A DNA stretch of 64,000 nt from Pseudomonadota bacterium (lineage in GTDB: Bacteria; Pseudomonadota; Alphaproteobacteria; Puniceispirillales; Puniceispirillaceae), in the NCBI GenBank assembly GCA_027620495.1, contig JAQCEA010000005.1:1-64000 (forward strand), in the 5' to 3' direction. Under the pieces are notes generated by a model, which saw nothing but the letters and a program-made list of their open reading frames with translations, had not been told where the DNA came from and made no database searches. The position numbers and the translations under genes are program-made. This document shows positions 1 to 9,794 of this stretch, piece after piece. Each line of letters starts with the position of its first letter. Position 1 is the stretch's first letter.

Positions 1-103
1 GAATCTCTTCCAAAATGCTTCCAACTTTTTCAAATAGCGCCTGAACAAACTGGCCAACGCCAGCGGTTCAGTATCGGTGCCCGTCTTTGGGCAACGGAGG
101 CGG

Positions 104-132
104 GTTATAGGCCTGTGTTCGCAGGCTGTCTA
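104..132 (-). promoter_or_regulatory. Strong stable-RNA-type promoter, reading leftward
   Basis: On the minus strand TAGACA (127-132) and TATAAC (104-109) are separated by exactly 17 bases, one mismatch each from the sigma-70 consensus. Upstream (about 143-195) lie repeated A/T tracts like an UP element. Downstream of the -10 is a GC-rich discriminator (95-103), then a hairpin GCCC-N6-GGGC at 79-92 and a boxA-like GCTATTTGAAAA at 27-38. This is the usual build of an rRNA operon promoter under stringent control. I infer that a 16S rRNA operon starts just left of the window. The spacer itself contains an inverted repeat GCCTG-N6-CAGGC (111-126). Confidence 0.6.
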
Positions 133-195
133 CCCCTAAAATGCGACTTTTTTATCTTTTTTCAAAAAACATCATTTTTTGTTGTTTTTTGGGTT

Positions 196-567
196 TGGCA
201 CTTCGGCTTTAAAGGCGATACAGGTCACCAAGCTCGCGATGTTTTCTGCATTTGATGACTGTATAACAGCTTTACCTGGTAATTGGTAGATGAATCGACC
301 AACAAAACCAATTTTTCGGCAAAACCCGTTGGTATTTTGATCTGGCATATAATATGCAACCAGGCGCGACAGACAAACGCCAGCTTTGTTGATTTCGAAA
401 ATTTGCGCTACGTCCCTGTCTTCACTGGTTAGGAAATGTGATTAATATGCTGATTCAAAATAGAATTGCTGGCGTCAATATATCAGAAAAGATTGACTTG
501 AGGCAGCAATTACGCCATTTTCGCAAAAACTTTGGCAGCTATGCGGCGACATGAGACCTGCGTTTAG
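196..567. other. Intergenic region upstream of the M23 peptidase gene
   Basis: No convincing gene is present here. A perfect TATAAT at 348-353, inside the near-palindrome CATATAATATG, could be the -10 of the rightward M23 gene, but no good -35 lies at 16-18 bases. A frame open from base 1 to about 255 on the plus strand lacks a start and has an implausible residue composition, so I do not call it. Confidence 0.4.
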
Positions 568-2004
568 ATGATGATTCTCAAAAAACGAAAATTTCGCGCA
601 TTGATCAAACCACTTGCTGGATTGACGGCAAGCGCGGTGATGATTGGTACCGCGCTGACACTCGATTCGCAAAGCGGCCATGCAGACGTACAGCCATTGG
701 CTGTGGCCTATGCCCCGATGCAACCGGTCATTCAAACAGAACCGGCCCTGCCAAAACCCCGCCCGGACCCGGCACTTGCTTATGATCTGCAAGCCGTTGA
801 CATAACATTGCCGCGCACCAAACCAGCGTTGAAAGATATCTTGCCAACCTCTACCGCGACATTGGCTGAGACAATTAAAACGCAAACCGGGCATGATACC
901 ACCAGCGAGTCGGTCTATAAGCTACGCGCTGGCGAGGGCGTTGGTGCGATATTGATGCGGGCTGGCTATAGCGCGGCTGACACAGCTGCCGCGATCGAGG
1001 CGGCCACCAACAAAGCCAGCTTGCGCCGCCTGCAGATTGGCATGGAATTTACCATCGCCGAACATGGCTTTCGGTTTTCGGTAAAGCCGGGCATGGATAT
1101 CTATATTTTGCGACACCCAGACAGTGGCTGGATCGCGATAAACGCCATCCGCCCGGTTGAAACCTATATTGCCTTTATTCAGGGCAGCATCGACGATTCG
1201 ATCTATCGGGCAGCCTTGGACGCCGGGGTAAATGAAGCCGCCTTTAATGAATATGTGCGGGTCATGGGCTTTTCTGTTGATTTCCAGCGCGAAGTCAGGC
1301 GCGGCGACAAATTTGAAATGATGTATGCCATGGATCGTGATTCGCTGTCCGGCGATGTCGTTGGCATCGATTTTCAATATGCCGGCCTTTCATTATCCGG
1401 CGATCAGCTTGGTTTTTTCCGCTATGACGGTGCTGACAGCGCCATTGGCTGGTATGATGAAAATGGCAATTCAGCCGCCCGTACGCTGATCAGAACCCCC
1501 ATTACCGGGGCCAGATTATCGTCCAGCTTTGGCACACGCAGACACCCGGTCAATGGGTTTAACGCGATGCATAAAGGTGTCGATTTTGCCGCGCCTAAAG
1601 GCACCCCAATCATTGCCGCCGGTTCTGGCGTGGTGCGTGAGGCCGGATGGAAGGGCAGCTATGGACGGTATATCCGGATTAAACATAACGCCACTTATGA
1701 CACAGCCTATGCGCATATGACCCGCATTGCCCCGCATATCACAGCCGGTAGCCGGGTCAAGCAAGGCGAGATCATCGGATATGTGGGATCAACCGGCCGG
1801 TCTACCGGTGCCCATTTACATTATGAAATTCTTGTTAATAACCGCCAGGTCAACCCAATGACCGTTCGCCTGCCAACCGGCAAAAAAATTGACCCGGTGC
1901 ATCTAGATGATTTTAAAAAGCAGGTGCAAATGGTCGAAGCCGAAGTTCTGGCACGCGGTACGCAACGTTTTGCCGCCGCCGAACCAGCCCCTGCCACGCC
2001 CTAG
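568..2004 (+). CDS. M23-family murein endopeptidase, membrane-anchored or exported
   Basis: This 478-residue protein has a basic N-terminus followed by a hydrophobic stretch (about residues 10-33), fitting a signal anchor or signal peptide. A proline-rich linker follows, then an OapA/LysM-like region (about 95-165) and a C-terminal LytM/M23 domain. Zinc and catalytic residues are visible: H335 and D339 in HKGVDFA, H383 in AYAHMT, and H416/H418 in the HLH motif. Family members cut peptide cross-links in peptidoglycan or, as NlpD/EnvC types, activate amidases during division. All metal ligands are present, so an active enzyme is likely. ATG at 568 and 571 are both possible starts. Confidence 0.88.
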   Translation: MMILKKRKFRALIKPLAGLTASAVMIGTALTLDSQSGHADVQPLAVAYAPMQPVIQTEPALPKPRPDPALAYDLQAVDITLPRTKPALKDILPTSTATLAETIKTQTGHDTTSESVYKLRAGEGVGAILMRAGYSAADTAAAIEAATNKASLRRLQIGMEFTIAEHGFRFSVKPGMDIYILRHPDSGWIAINAIRPVETYIAFIQGSIDDSIYRAALDAGVNEAAFNEYVRVMGFSVDFQREVRRGDKFEMMYAMDRDSLSGDVVGIDFQYAGLSLSGDQLGFFRYDGADSAIGWYDENGNSAARTLIRTPITGARLSSSFGTRRHPVNGFNAMHKGVDFAAPKGTPIIAAGSGVVREAGWKGSYGRYIRIKHNATYDTAYAHMTRIAPHITAGSRVKQGEIIGYVGSTGRSTGAHLHYEILVNNRQVNPMTVRLPTGKKIDPVHLDDFKKQVQMVEAEVLARGTQRFAAAEPAPATP

Positions 2005-2008
2005 CCCT

Positions 2009-2764
2009 GTGCAGATCGAATCGCTTTGGCAATATCCGATCAAAGGTGTTGGTGGCAATGCAATACGCCGCACCACCCTATCGGTGGGCCAAAGCCTGCT
2101 GGGTGACCGCCGCTATGCGCTGTCGGCTGGCAGCCTGAAAGCGGCGCAAGCTGATGACGGTGTGTGGCTACAAAAAGCCCATTTTCTGCAATTGATGCAA
2201 ACCGAATCGCTTGCCGCGCTCAGTTGCCAGCTGGATGGCGATATGGTGACTATTCACGGTGCGGATACCGATGGGTTCGAGGGTAACCTCGCCATCCCAG
2301 ATGACCGCGCTAGATGCCAACATTTTATCGCTAATTTTTTGCGGCTGTCTGACCCATCAATGCTGCGCATCCATCAAATCGACAAAGGCGCCTTTACCGA
2401 CCAGCCAGAGCCGCTGATCAGCATCGGGGGCAGCGCCTCGCTGGCGGCTTTTGCTACGGCAACACACACCAAAATCGATGCCCGCCGATTTCGGTTGAAT
2501 GTCATAGTGGCGACCACCGCCGCTTTTACCGAAAATCAGTGGCGCGGTGCCAAGCTGCAAATGGGGGCGGCCGTTATCGAAATTATTGATGATGTTGAAC
2601 GCTGTGCGGCGATCAATGTCGACCCGGCAAGCGCCATCAGACAGCCAGATCATTTGGCCACCATGCGGCACGCTTTCGGCCATAGTTATCTTGGTGTATT
2701 TGGCCGGGTGATCACACCCGGCACCGTGCAATGTGGTGATAAAGTCAGCCGCATCACCGACTAA
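2009..2764 (+). CDS. MOSC domain protein
   Basis: The product resembles MOSC proteins, with an N-terminal beta-barrel segment (VQIESLWQYPIKGVGG) and a C-terminal MOSC sulfurase-like domain containing RRFRLNVIV. MOSC domains handle activated sulfur or molybdenum cofactor adducts, as in the MOCOS C-terminus and the mARC proteins. The open frame extends back to 1907 inside the M23 gene, but homologous sequence begins at the GTG at 2009, five bases after the M23 stop, so I prefer that start (251 residues). The usual MOSC cysteine is not obvious, and the substrate cannot be told. It is probably cotranscribed with the M23 gene. Confidence 0.75.
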   Translation: MQIESLWQYPIKGVGGNAIRRTTLSVGQSLLGDRRYALSAGSLKAAQADDGVWLQKAHFLQLMQTESLAALSCQLDGDMVTIHGADTDGFEGNLAIPDDRARCQHFIANFLRLSDPSMLRIHQIDKGAFTDQPEPLISIGGSASLAAFATATHTKIDARRFRLNVIVATTAAFTENQWRGAKLQMGAAVIEIIDDVERCAAINVDPASAIRQPDHLATMRHAFGHSYLGVFGRVITPGTVQCGDKVSRITD

Positions 2765-2804
2765 TGATTACCGGCCAATGATTACCGACCAATGATCACG
2801 GGTG
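2763..2804. repeat. Three tandem copies of a 14-base unit
   Basis: The unit AATGATTACCGGCC is repeated three times (2763-2776, 2777-2790, and a diverged copy 2791-2804), starting on the MOSC stop codon. A 12-base perfect palindrome CTGGTTAACCAG follows at 2845-2856. The region lies between two convergent genes and lacks a T-run, so a Rho-independent terminator is not supported. Confidence 0.6.
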
Positions 2805-2894
2805 AATAGTTAGTGGCACATCATGACGGCCATTTGACCCATCACTGGTTAACCAGCCACTGGCTCATGAGCTGGCATCGCCCCACCAACGCCG

Positions 2895-3488
2895 CTATGA
2901 GGCCACCGCTTTATCCTGAACAGCCTCGGCAAGCTGTGCCGGGGATAGAGGTTCAACAGCTGGCTTTGCTGCCGCATCTGCATCATCGCTGGCAGCGGCC
3001 GATTTACCATTCTGGCGGCCACGACGCCGCGCTGGCTTAACATCAGCGGTATCAGCGGTGTCATGCACCGCCGCCGGTGTTGCATCCACATCATTGCCGT
3101 CTGACTGGATATCGCCAGATAAAACCTCGCCTGCACCAGCCTCGCCATTTTCAGCTTCACCCGCCGCCGCTTCGGCTGAAAAAGCTGCTGCCGCTTGGTC
3201 TTGTTGACGTTTGGTTTCAGCCACGCCAACAGCGGCCTGATGAAGCCGGAAATAATGGTCGGCAAATTGCGTATAGGCTTCGGCAGAGATACGTTCACCA
3301 GCAGACGCCGCATCATGCGCAAGGGCCATATATTTTTCATGCAATTGCTGGGCGTTGCCGCGCAATTTCACATCTGGCCCATTCGATTCATATGACGTGT
3401 TTCGGTTTGGCACATGATTATGGTGATTATTGCCATTACCACGACGACCGCGACCGCGACCGCGTTTAGCGTTTTGAGGCTGTCTCAT
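2895..3488 (-). CDS. DUF4167 domain protein
   Basis: The N-terminus is very basic and rich in Arg, Gly, Asn and His (about residues 1-30), which suggests nucleic-acid binding. The conserved DUF4167 block follows (about 35-85: GNAQQLHEKYMALAHDA, then YTQFADHYFRLHQ). The C-terminal half is rich in Ala, Glu and Asp and of low complexity. The family is found mainly in Alphaproteobacteria, often next to prmC and prfA as here, and its function is unknown. I choose the ATG at 3488 (MRQPQN, 197 residues) over the one at 3503 because family members begin this way. It lies about 220 bases downstream of prmC and may have its own promoter. Confidence 0.8.
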   Translation of the reverse strand: MRQPQNAKRGRGRGRRGNGNNHHNHVPNRNTSYESNGPDVKLRGNAQQLHEKYMALAHDAASAGERISAEAYTQFADHYFRLHQAAVGVAETKRQQDQAAAAFSAEAAAGEAENGEAGAGEVLSGDIQSDGNDVDATPAAVHDTADTADVKPARRRGRQNGKSAAASDDADAAAKPAVEPLSPAQLAEAVQDKAVAS

Positions 3489-3709
3489 AAGGTTTGATAC
3501 CACTTGGTTGATTACACTTTTTCATCACAAATGAATATGTCGTTTTGCGCATTTGCCTTGCGCGATTTAGGTGGCGTTGCACCGTGTCTCACGTTCGTCT
3601 ATCTCTTGGAAAAATGCATCGGCGATTTCAGTGATCAATCACAGTCGCCGGAAAACATCCTAACTTTCCCACCTGTTTGGGACAATTTCAAGTAAAATAT
3701 ACACCGAAT

Positions 3710-4597
3710 TCATATTTCTTTTTGCAAATGTAAACAGCGTTCATGACCAGACAAATCGGCAAAAGACCCAGCCACACATAACTTGTTAGCCACCCCAAGC
3801 CTACCCACCGCTTTTCCTTGGCCAGCGCCAATTTCCACAAAGGCCGCCCCGGCATCTGCAAGCAATGTCGCGATCTGCGGGCATAAGATACGCCAGCAAT
3901 CCAGCCCATCCGGGCCGCCATCCAATGCGGCTAATGGGTCGAAATGTCGCACATCCGCATCAAGCCTTTCAATATCGGCTGTGGGGATATAGGGCGGGTT
4001 TGACAAAATCAAATCAAACTGGCCATGCGCTGTTAGATCCGCCGCAAAATCAGCTTGGCAAAACCGCGCACGCCCGCCAAGCCCATGCCGGTCGGCATTA
4101 GCGGTTGCCACGGAGACAGCTTCAGTGCTGATATCAATGCCAATACCTGTTGCTTGCGGCAATTCTGCAAGGCACGCCAGCAACAAACAGCCACTACCCG
4201 TGCCAAGATCAAGAATCCGCGCCGCTGGTCGGTGATTACGCGCCCACCCAATCGCCGCCGCAATGACCGTTTCTGAATCTGGCCGGGGGTCAAGTGTCGC
4301 TGGCGATACATCAAACCGCATTGACCAAAATTCGCGCCACCCCCGCATACGGCTGATCGGTTCGCCTGTTTGGCGCCGCTGCCGCAAGGCCTCTAGCTGG
4401 TGCTGGTGGTCCGGGGTCCAGCGGGGAATGGTTTCATGTGGCAGAACCGGGTCGTCACGCCCAAGCACCAGCCCCAAAATACAGCGCGCATCACTTGTCG
4501 CATTGGCCATGCCAGCTTGTTGCAAGACCGCCAAAAGCGGCTGCAAAATATGGCGCGCCTCGATATCTGTATATGTATTGGCTGGATCAAGATACAT
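3710..4597 (-). CDS. prmC: Peptide chain release factor N5-glutamine methyltransferase
   Basis: PrmC (HemK) methylates the glutamine of the GGQ motif of release factors RF1 and RF2, using S-adenosylmethionine, which raises termination efficiency. The 295-residue protein has an N-terminal helical domain for the release factor and a Rossmann methyltransferase domain with the SAM loop LDLGTGSGCLL (about 140). The signature NPPY lies at residues 200-203 and binds the target glutamine. It follows prfA, its substrate gene, on the same strand after about 40 bases, the standard alphaproteobacterial order. Confidence 0.95.
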   Translation of the reverse strand: MYLDPANTYTDIEARHILQPLLAVLQQAGMANATSDARCILGLVLGRDDPVLPHETIPRWTPDHQHQLEALRQRRQTGEPISRMRGWREFWSMRFDVSPATLDPRPDSETVIAAAIGWARNHRPAARILDLGTGSGCLLLACLAELPQATGIGIDISTEAVSVATANADRHGLGGRARFCQADFAADLTAHGQFDLILSNPPYIPTADIERLDADVRHFDPLAALDGGPDGLDCWRILCPQIATLLADAGAAFVEIGAGQGKAVGRLGVANKLCVAGSFADLSGHERCLHLQKEI

Positions 4598-4637
4598 GGT
4601 CTATGACCGCCCATTTAGCTTGTTAACTATGGCGCTA

Positions 4638-5714
4638 TCAGATTCCCTCAGCCAATCTTTGTGCTTGGTCTTCTGAAACCAGCGCGTCAATCACCTCATC
4701 AAGGGCCTCACCCGTCATCACCCGGTCAAGCTTATATAAGGTCAGATTAATCCGGTGATCGGTCACCCGGCCTTGTGGAAAATTATACGTGCGGATTCGT
4801 TCTGATCGGTCGCCAGATCCAACCTGTCCTTTTCGCGCCGCGGCCCGTTCAGATTCCACCCGCGCACGTTCGGCATCATAAAGCCGCGCCCGTAAAATTT
4901 TCATGGCTTTGGCACGGTTCTTATGTTGCGATTTTTCATCTTGCTGGCTGACAACAATGCCTGTTGGAATGTGGGTAATCCGAACCGCTGAATCGGTTGT
5001 ATTGACCGATTGCCCACCCGGGCCAGAGGATCGAAACACGTCAATCCGCAAATCATTTTCATCAACATCAATATCAACTTCTTCGGCTTCGGGAAGCACC
5101 GCAACCGTCGCGGCAGATGTATGAATTCGTCCGCCAGCTTCGGTTTCCGGGACGCGTTGCACCCGGTGTACCCCCGATTCAAATTTAAGACGCGCAAACA
5201 CATCGGTGCCGGAAATGGTGGCGGTGGCTTCCTTGTAGCCGCCAATGCCTGTTTCCGACACTTCCATCACTTCAAAACGCCATCCATTTTTGGCGGCAAA
5301 TCGCTGATACATGCCAAATAAATTGGCGCCAAACAGCGCCGCCTCATCACCGCCTGTCCCGGCGCGCACCTCAAGAATTGCGTTTCGTGAATCATCTTTG
5401 TCTTTTGGCAGTAACAACAGTTGAAGCCGCTGCTTTTCATCGGGAATCCTGTCTTTGAGAAGGGTGACTTCGGCTTCTGCCATTGCCTGCATTTCTTCGT
5501 CACCAGCGGCTTCGGCAACCATTATGATCGCGTCTTTCAATTCACTTTCCAAAGCGCGCACCAATTCGATCTGTTCGCAAACAGGCCGTAATTCGGATAA
5601 TTCACGTGAAAAATCCGCCAGTGCCTTGCTAGATAATTCGGCAGATCGAGACAGTTGGGTTTCAACTTCCTGCCGACGTTCTAAAACTTTGTCCATTGAT
5701 GAGTCGATGCTCAT
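4638..5714 (-). CDS. prfA: Peptide chain release factor 1
   Basis: RF1 recognises UAA and UAG in the ribosomal A site and triggers peptide release. The 358-residue length is typical. The catalytic GGQ lies near residue 233 ([10 protein letters not shown]), the target of PrmC encoded just downstream. The decoding domain precedes it ([17 protein letters not shown]). The N-terminal coiled region ([10 protein letters not shown]) matches the family. An alternative ATG six codons in (MDKVLE) is possible. It sits 59 bases after hisS in a probable ispG-hisS-prfA-prmC transcript. Confidence 0.97.
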   Translation of the reverse strand: MSIDSSMDKVLERRQEVETQLSRSAELSSKALADFSRELSELRPVCEQIELVRALESELKDAIIMVAEAAGDEEMQAMAEAEVTLLKDRIPDEKQRLQLLLLPKDKDDSRNAILEVRAGTGGDEAALFGANLFGMYQRFAAKNGWRFEVMEVSETGIGGYKEATATISGTDVFARLKFESGVHRVQRVPETEAGGRIHTSAATVAVLPEAEEVDIDVDENDLRIDVFRSSGPGGQSVNTTDSAVRITHIPTGIVVSQQDEKSQHKNRAKAMKILRARLYDAERARVESERAAARKGQVGSGDRSERIRTYNFPQGRVTDHRINLTLYKLDRVMTGEALDEVIDALVSEDQAQRLAEGI

Positions 5715-5773
5715 GCCGGGATTCCTTATTGGTTAAACGATTTGGAAAAAGACGGGATACACTGCCGGGCCAG

Positions 5774-7027
5774 CTATGGGGCCAGCAACGCCGCGGCAAC
5801 CGCATCCGCAAGATCGGCCATCGCAATTTCAGCCTGTGTACCGGTGGTAAGATCGCGCAACTGGACCGTGTTTTTGGCCAATTCATCACCGCCAAGAATA
5901 ATCGCCAGCCTGATATTGGAACGGGCGGCTTTTTTCAGCTTTTTGCCAATCGCGCCTGCTGTTGGAAACTCAATATCAACCCCAGTATCACGCAATGTTT
6001 CGGCCAATTGAAAGGCGGCTAGGTCGGTTTCTGGATCGGTTGACAACATCGCCACCTTTGGCACTACCACGGCGGCATCACCAGCCAGCATGGCAAGACG
6101 TTCAATCCCAGCGGCCCAGCCAACACCCGCCACCGCTGGCCCGCCAAGCATTTCTGACAAGCCATCATAACGGCCACCACCAAGAACCGTGCCTTGCGTG
6201 CCAAGCGCGTCAGTCACAAATTCAAATGCGGTATGGCAATAATAATCAAGGCCGCGTACCAATAACGGGTCAAACACCCATGTCACCCCAGCGGCATCAA
6301 GCGCCGTGGTGAGTGTTTGAAAATGGGCTTTTGAAACTGCGTTCAAATAATCTTGAAGTTTCGGTGCGGTTTGCAGGATATCGCGATCACCGGTATCTTT
6401 TGAATCAAGTATACGCAGCGGATTCACCACTAAACGCCGCTTGCTATCATCTGACAACGCACTTTCATGCGTTTGTAAAAACGAAACCAGCGCCGCGCGA
6501 TATGCCGCCCGGCTTTCGGCATCGCCAAGCGAGTTTAAATGCAACACACAATGCGGCAAAACACCAAGCTGGGCCAAAAATCGGGCGCCAGCACTAATCA
6601 CTTCGGCATCTGCCAAGGCATCATTCGGGCCAAGATATTCAATACCAACTTGATGAAATTGGCGCATCCGTCCCTTTTGGGGGCGTTCATACCGAAACAT
6701 CGGCCCGGCATAGAAATATTTAAGCGGCAAGCTTTGCGTCAGCCCACCTGAAATCATCGCGCGCACCACACCAGCGGTATTTTCCGGGCGCAAGGTCAGC
6801 TGTTCACCGCCACGATCGGCAAAACTGTAATTTTCTTTTGTGACAATATCGCTGCTCTCACCAAGCGGGCGACTGAACACTTCAGAAAATTCGAAAATGG
6901 GTGTGGCCATTTCCTGAAAGCCATAGCGCGCCGTTGCTTGGCGCGCCGTATCAATCACCAGCCGGTGTTGCGCCATCACATCAGGAAGAAGATCAGCAGT
7001 GCCTCGAACAGGCTGCAGTTTAGACAT
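5774..7027 (-). CDS. hisS: Histidyl-tRNA synthetase
   Basis: HisRS is a class II aminoacyl-tRNA synthetase that charges tRNA-His. The 417-residue product begins with the motif (MSKLQPVRGTADLLP). It carries motif 2 around FRYERPQKGRMRQFHQ, the histidine-A signature LVRGLDYY, and GGGRYDGL before motif 3. The C-terminal anticodon-binding domain is in the last 95 residues. It starts three bases after the ispG stop, so the two are very likely cotranscribed. Confidence 0.97.
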   Translation of the reverse strand: MSKLQPVRGTADLLPDVMAQHRLVIDTARQATARYGFQEMATPIFEFSEVFSRPLGESSDIVTKENYSFADRGGEQLTLRPENTAGVVRAMISGGLTQSLPLKYFYAGPMFRYERPQKGRMRQFHQVGIEYLGPNDALADAEVISAGARFLAQLGVLPHCVLHLNSLGDAESRAAYRAALVSFLQTHESALSDDSKRRLVVNPLRILDSKDTGDRDILQTAPKLQDYLNAVSKAHFQTLTTALDAAGVTWVFDPLLVRGLDYYCHTAFEFVTDALGTQGTVLGGGRYDGLSEMLGGPAVAGVGWAAGIERLAMLAGDAAVVVPKVAMLSTDPETDLAAFQLAETLRDTGVDIEFPTAGAIGKKLKKAARSNIRLAIILGGDELAKNTVQLRDLTTGTQAEIAMADLADAVAAALLAP

Positions 7028-7030
7028 AAT

Positions 7031-8167
7031 TTACAACGCCTTTTCACTGATATCTGCAGCGGCCTCTGCCGCCTTTATTTCCGCCACACGCCTCTCCACC
7101 AAATCGACAACATGTTCAACAATGGCACCATTTTGTAACCGATGATCAGCCATGCCTGAAAGATAGATCTGGTGCGTGCCTTTGCCACCGCCGGTCAAAC
7201 CAATATCCGTCTCGCGCGCCTCGCCCGGGCCATTTACCACACAGCCGATAATCGACACGGTAATGGGTACATCAATATGTTCGAGACGGTCTTCTATAAT
7301 CTGCACCGTTTTAATCACGTCAAACTGCTGGCGCGCGCAAGATGGACAGGAAATCACCGTCACGCCGCGGCGGCGCAGGCCAAGCGATTTCAACATTTCA
7401 TACCCGGCTTTCACCTCTTCAACCGGGTCGGCAGACAGCGACACGCGGATCGTATCACCAATGCCTGCCCACAAAAGATTGCCAAGACCTATCGCTGATT
7501 TAATCGTACCTGATCGCAACCCGCCAGCCTCGGTAATGCCGATATGCAACGGGCAATCAATGACATCAGCAAGCTGTTGATAGGCGGCGACCGCCAAAAA
7601 TATATCAGACGCCTTTACCGAAATTTTAAATTCATGAAAATCATTATCTTGTAGCAAACGTGCATGTTCGAGCGCCGATTCAACAAGTGCTTCCGGGCAG
7701 GGTTCAGCATATTTTTCAAGCAGATGCTTTTCCAGCGAACCCGCATTGACACCAATACGCATTGAACAGCCATGATCACGGGCAGCCTGTACAACGTCCC
7801 GAACGCGAGACGCATTGCCAATATTGCCGGGGTTAATCCGCAAACAAGCCGCCCCCGCTTCGGCGGCCTCAATGGCCCGGCGGTAATGAAAATGTATATC
7901 GGCAACAATTGGCACGGGGCTTTGGGCACAAATGGCTTTCAATGCTTTGGTGCTATCCTCATCAGGACACGACACCCGCACGATATCAGCCCCGGCAGCC
8001 GCGGCCGCATTGATCTGTGCCATTGTGGCATCAACATCACTGGTCAGGCTATTGGTCATGGTCTGTACAGAAATAGGCGCGTCGCCACCAACTGGCACCG
8101 TGCCAACCATAATCTGGCGACAACGGCGTCGTTCAATCGTTCGATAAGACCGATAGGCGTTTGACAA
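7031..8167 (-). CDS. ispG: 4-hydroxy-3-methylbut-2-en-1-yl diphosphate synthase
   Basis: IspG (GcpE) is the [4Fe-4S] enzyme that reductively opens 2-C-methyl-erythritol 2,4-cyclodiphosphate to HMBPP in the non-mevalonate isoprenoid pathway. The 378-residue protein has the N-terminal TIM barrel ([19 protein letters not shown]) and the C-terminal cluster domain, with ISCPSCARQ near residue 274 and GCVVNGPGE near residue 308 supplying cluster cysteines. The adjacent hisS is a common alphaproteobacterial arrangement. Confidence 0.96.
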   Translation of the reverse strand: MSNAYRSYRTIERRRCRQIMVGTVPVGGDAPISVQTMTNSLTSDVDATMAQINAAAAAGADIVRVSCPDEDSTKALKAICAQSPVPIVADIHFHYRRAIEAAEAGAACLRINPGNIGNASRVRDVVQAARDHGCSMRIGVNAGSLEKHLLEKYAEPCPEALVESALEHARLLQDNDFHEFKISVKASDIFLAVAAYQQLADVIDCPLHIGITEAGGLRSGTIKSAIGLGNLLWAGIGDTIRVSLSADPVEEVKAGYEMLKSLGLRRRGVTVISCPSCARQQFDVIKTVQIIEDRLEHIDVPITVSIIGCVVNGPGEARETDIGLTGGGKGTHQIYLSGMADHRLQNGAIVEHVVDLVERRVAEIKAAEAAADISEKAL

Positions 8168-8206
8168 AATATTACCCCAATTGCGCGCCAGATGGCGCCT
8201 TGCTCA

Positions 8207-8383
8207 TCACGGCGCCGCCATCGGCATCAGGTGACTGGCGCGCAGTGTCGTTACCCAACCGCCTGATATACCCTGTTCGCGGCAAGAGCGCCAGCAACTA
8301 TGGCAATTTTCTAGTGCAAAAACCAGACAATGAATAGCCCGCACCGGCATGGTTACCCGCGCGGCAAATAGCTGCAGGATCAT
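8207..8383 (-). CDS. Possible 58-residue small protein in the RodZ-like/ispG spacer
   Basis: The 243-base gap between the RodZ-like gene and ispG contains an in-frame ATG (8383) giving a 58-residue, cysteine- and arginine-containing peptide (MILQLFAARV at the start). I recognise no family, see no clear Shine-Dalgarno site, and the frame also runs open into the upstream gene, which weakens the case. It may be non-coding spacer. Confidence 0.15.
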   Translation of the reverse strand: MILQLFAARVTMPVRAIHCLVFALENCHSCWRSCREQGISGGWVTTLRASHLMPMAAP

Positions 8384-8411
8384 AAGACAAGATTGGATAC
8401 GGGTGATCGTG

Positions 8412-9572
8412 CTAGAAGCGTTCGCGTAACCGGTTTTTCGCCAGCGGCAAATCCCGCACAATTTCACCAATCGTACCAATGGTGATGATGTCATTACCAG
8501 CGGTAACAAGCTCAATCCCGCCTGCATTACCGGTGCTGAGATAGAGCGCACTGCCATCATCTACAACATAGGTTTCGCCCGCTTTCATTAATTTTTTAAG
8601 AACGGCGGTACCGTCACCCCGGACAATTTCTACCCAGCTGGAAGCGGTAGCACGAATGGTTACTTCTTGATCCGGGTCCCGCGATGTCGCCACGGCGGCG
8701 GTTCGGCCCGGCACTAATTGCTGGACCGGATCAGACGTCACCGCCGCATCATCTGCATTTTCAAGGCGCGCCAACTTGGTAACGGGTTGGATCGCCGCAT
8801 CACCATCTGTCACAGATGACGGAGACGAAACCGCAGCGGCAATATCAGGCGTCACGGCCTCTGCAACCGCACCATTGGCCGCCGGTTCGTTAATATCAGG
8901 CACCGCTGAGGCAAGGATGGTTGTGCCAACAGCATTATCGGCGGCATTATCGGCGCCACTACCAGCACCGGCGCTGTCATCAGCCCCCGCTGTCATCACC
9001 GGTGATATTTTTTCTGCTGCATCATCTTTGGCAATGATGACGGGCGCTTCTTGGTCACCCGGCACCGTGCCAGATGTTATTTGAGAGGCGGTTTCCATGC
9101 GCTGCCCGATGGCATTTTTTTCCATCAGACCCGGTTGTTTGGCATCGATTTCAACAACCGCTAATTCACTTTCGGCAGTGGCGTCCGGTGTTGTGGGGCC
9201 ACTGATCCAATACCATCCGCCATAGCCAATCAGCGCCAGCACGACAAATAGTGACGCCACCGCCGGTGCAGACCGTTGCGGCGGGCCCGCTGTTACTGGC
9301 AGTTTGTAATTTATTGTGGATGAGGCATCGCCCTTAATGGTATAGAACCGACCAGCAAGATCTGCACCGTCTAGCCCTAAAAATTTGCCATAGCTACGCA
9401 AAAAACCAGACACATATGTCGGGGCGGGCAATTGATCAAAATCGCCCGATTCAAGCCATCTTAAATAGTCAGCCGAAATACGAAGCTCACGTGCCACATC
9501 AGCCGTTCGCAACCCGCGCTCTTTCCGTGCCGCTTGCAACTGCTTGCCAATTCGTTTGAAGCTATCGTTCAT
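8412..9572 (-). CDS. RodZ-like helix-turn-helix membrane protein with DUF4115 domain
   Basis: The N-terminal cytoplasmic domain is a Cro/cI-type helix-turn-helix of the HTH_25 family (about residues 5-75: AARKERGLRTADVARELRI, with YVSGFLRSYGKFLGL). A single membrane helix follows (about 110-130). A long Ala/Asp-rich periplasmic linker leads to a C-terminal DUF4115 beta domain. RodZ links MreB to the cell-wall elongation machinery, so a role in cell shape is likely. ATG at 9572 has the Shine-Dalgarno-like GAAGG and begins at the conserved domain, so I reject the longer start at 9641. In many Alphaproteobacteria this gene precedes ispG, as here. Confidence 0.82.
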   Translation of the reverse strand: MNDSFKRIGKQLQAARKERGLRTADVARELRISADYLRWLESGDFDQLPAPTYVSGFLRSYGKFLGLDGADLAGRFYTIKGDASSTINYKLPVTAGPPQRSAPAVASLFVVLALIGYGGWYWISGPTTPDATAESELAVVEIDAKQPGLMEKNAIGQRMETASQITSGTVPGDQEAPVIIAKDDAAEKISPVMTAGADDSAGAGSGADNAADNAVGTTILASAVPDINEPAANGAVAEAVTPDIAAAVSSPSSVTDGDAAIQPVTKLARLENADDAAVTSDPVQQLVPGRTAAVATSRDPDQEVTIRATASSWVEIVRGDGTAVLKKLMKAGETYVVDDGSALYLSTGNAGGIELVTAGNDIITIGTIGEIVRDLPLAKNRLRERF

Positions 9573-9794
9573 GGTCTGGCCTTCACCAACACTCGGCAGA
9601 ATTTTTTGTGTCAAATGCGTCTTCCCCCGATGCTGACCCAAACAAATTCAAAACAATTTTTAGGATTACGCAAAAGGTGTAACTTTTTAGGTCATTTTGT
9701 CAAGTCATTCAGTGATTTGACGAACAATCGCCTAATCATATCGCCTCGTATGCGTCAGATCTTTTTCGCATAGATTCCTTGCTGTGCGATCAGA

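Noticed and set aside
1-255. Open plus-strand frame running in from the window edge
   Set aside because: No start is visible, residue composition is implausible (Cys- and Phe-rich), and the region carries a strong promoter with A/T-tracts on the other strand.
475-894. 139-residue minus-strand frame over the M23 gene start
   Set aside because: It overlaps the well-supported M23 gene on the opposite strand and has no recognisable family.
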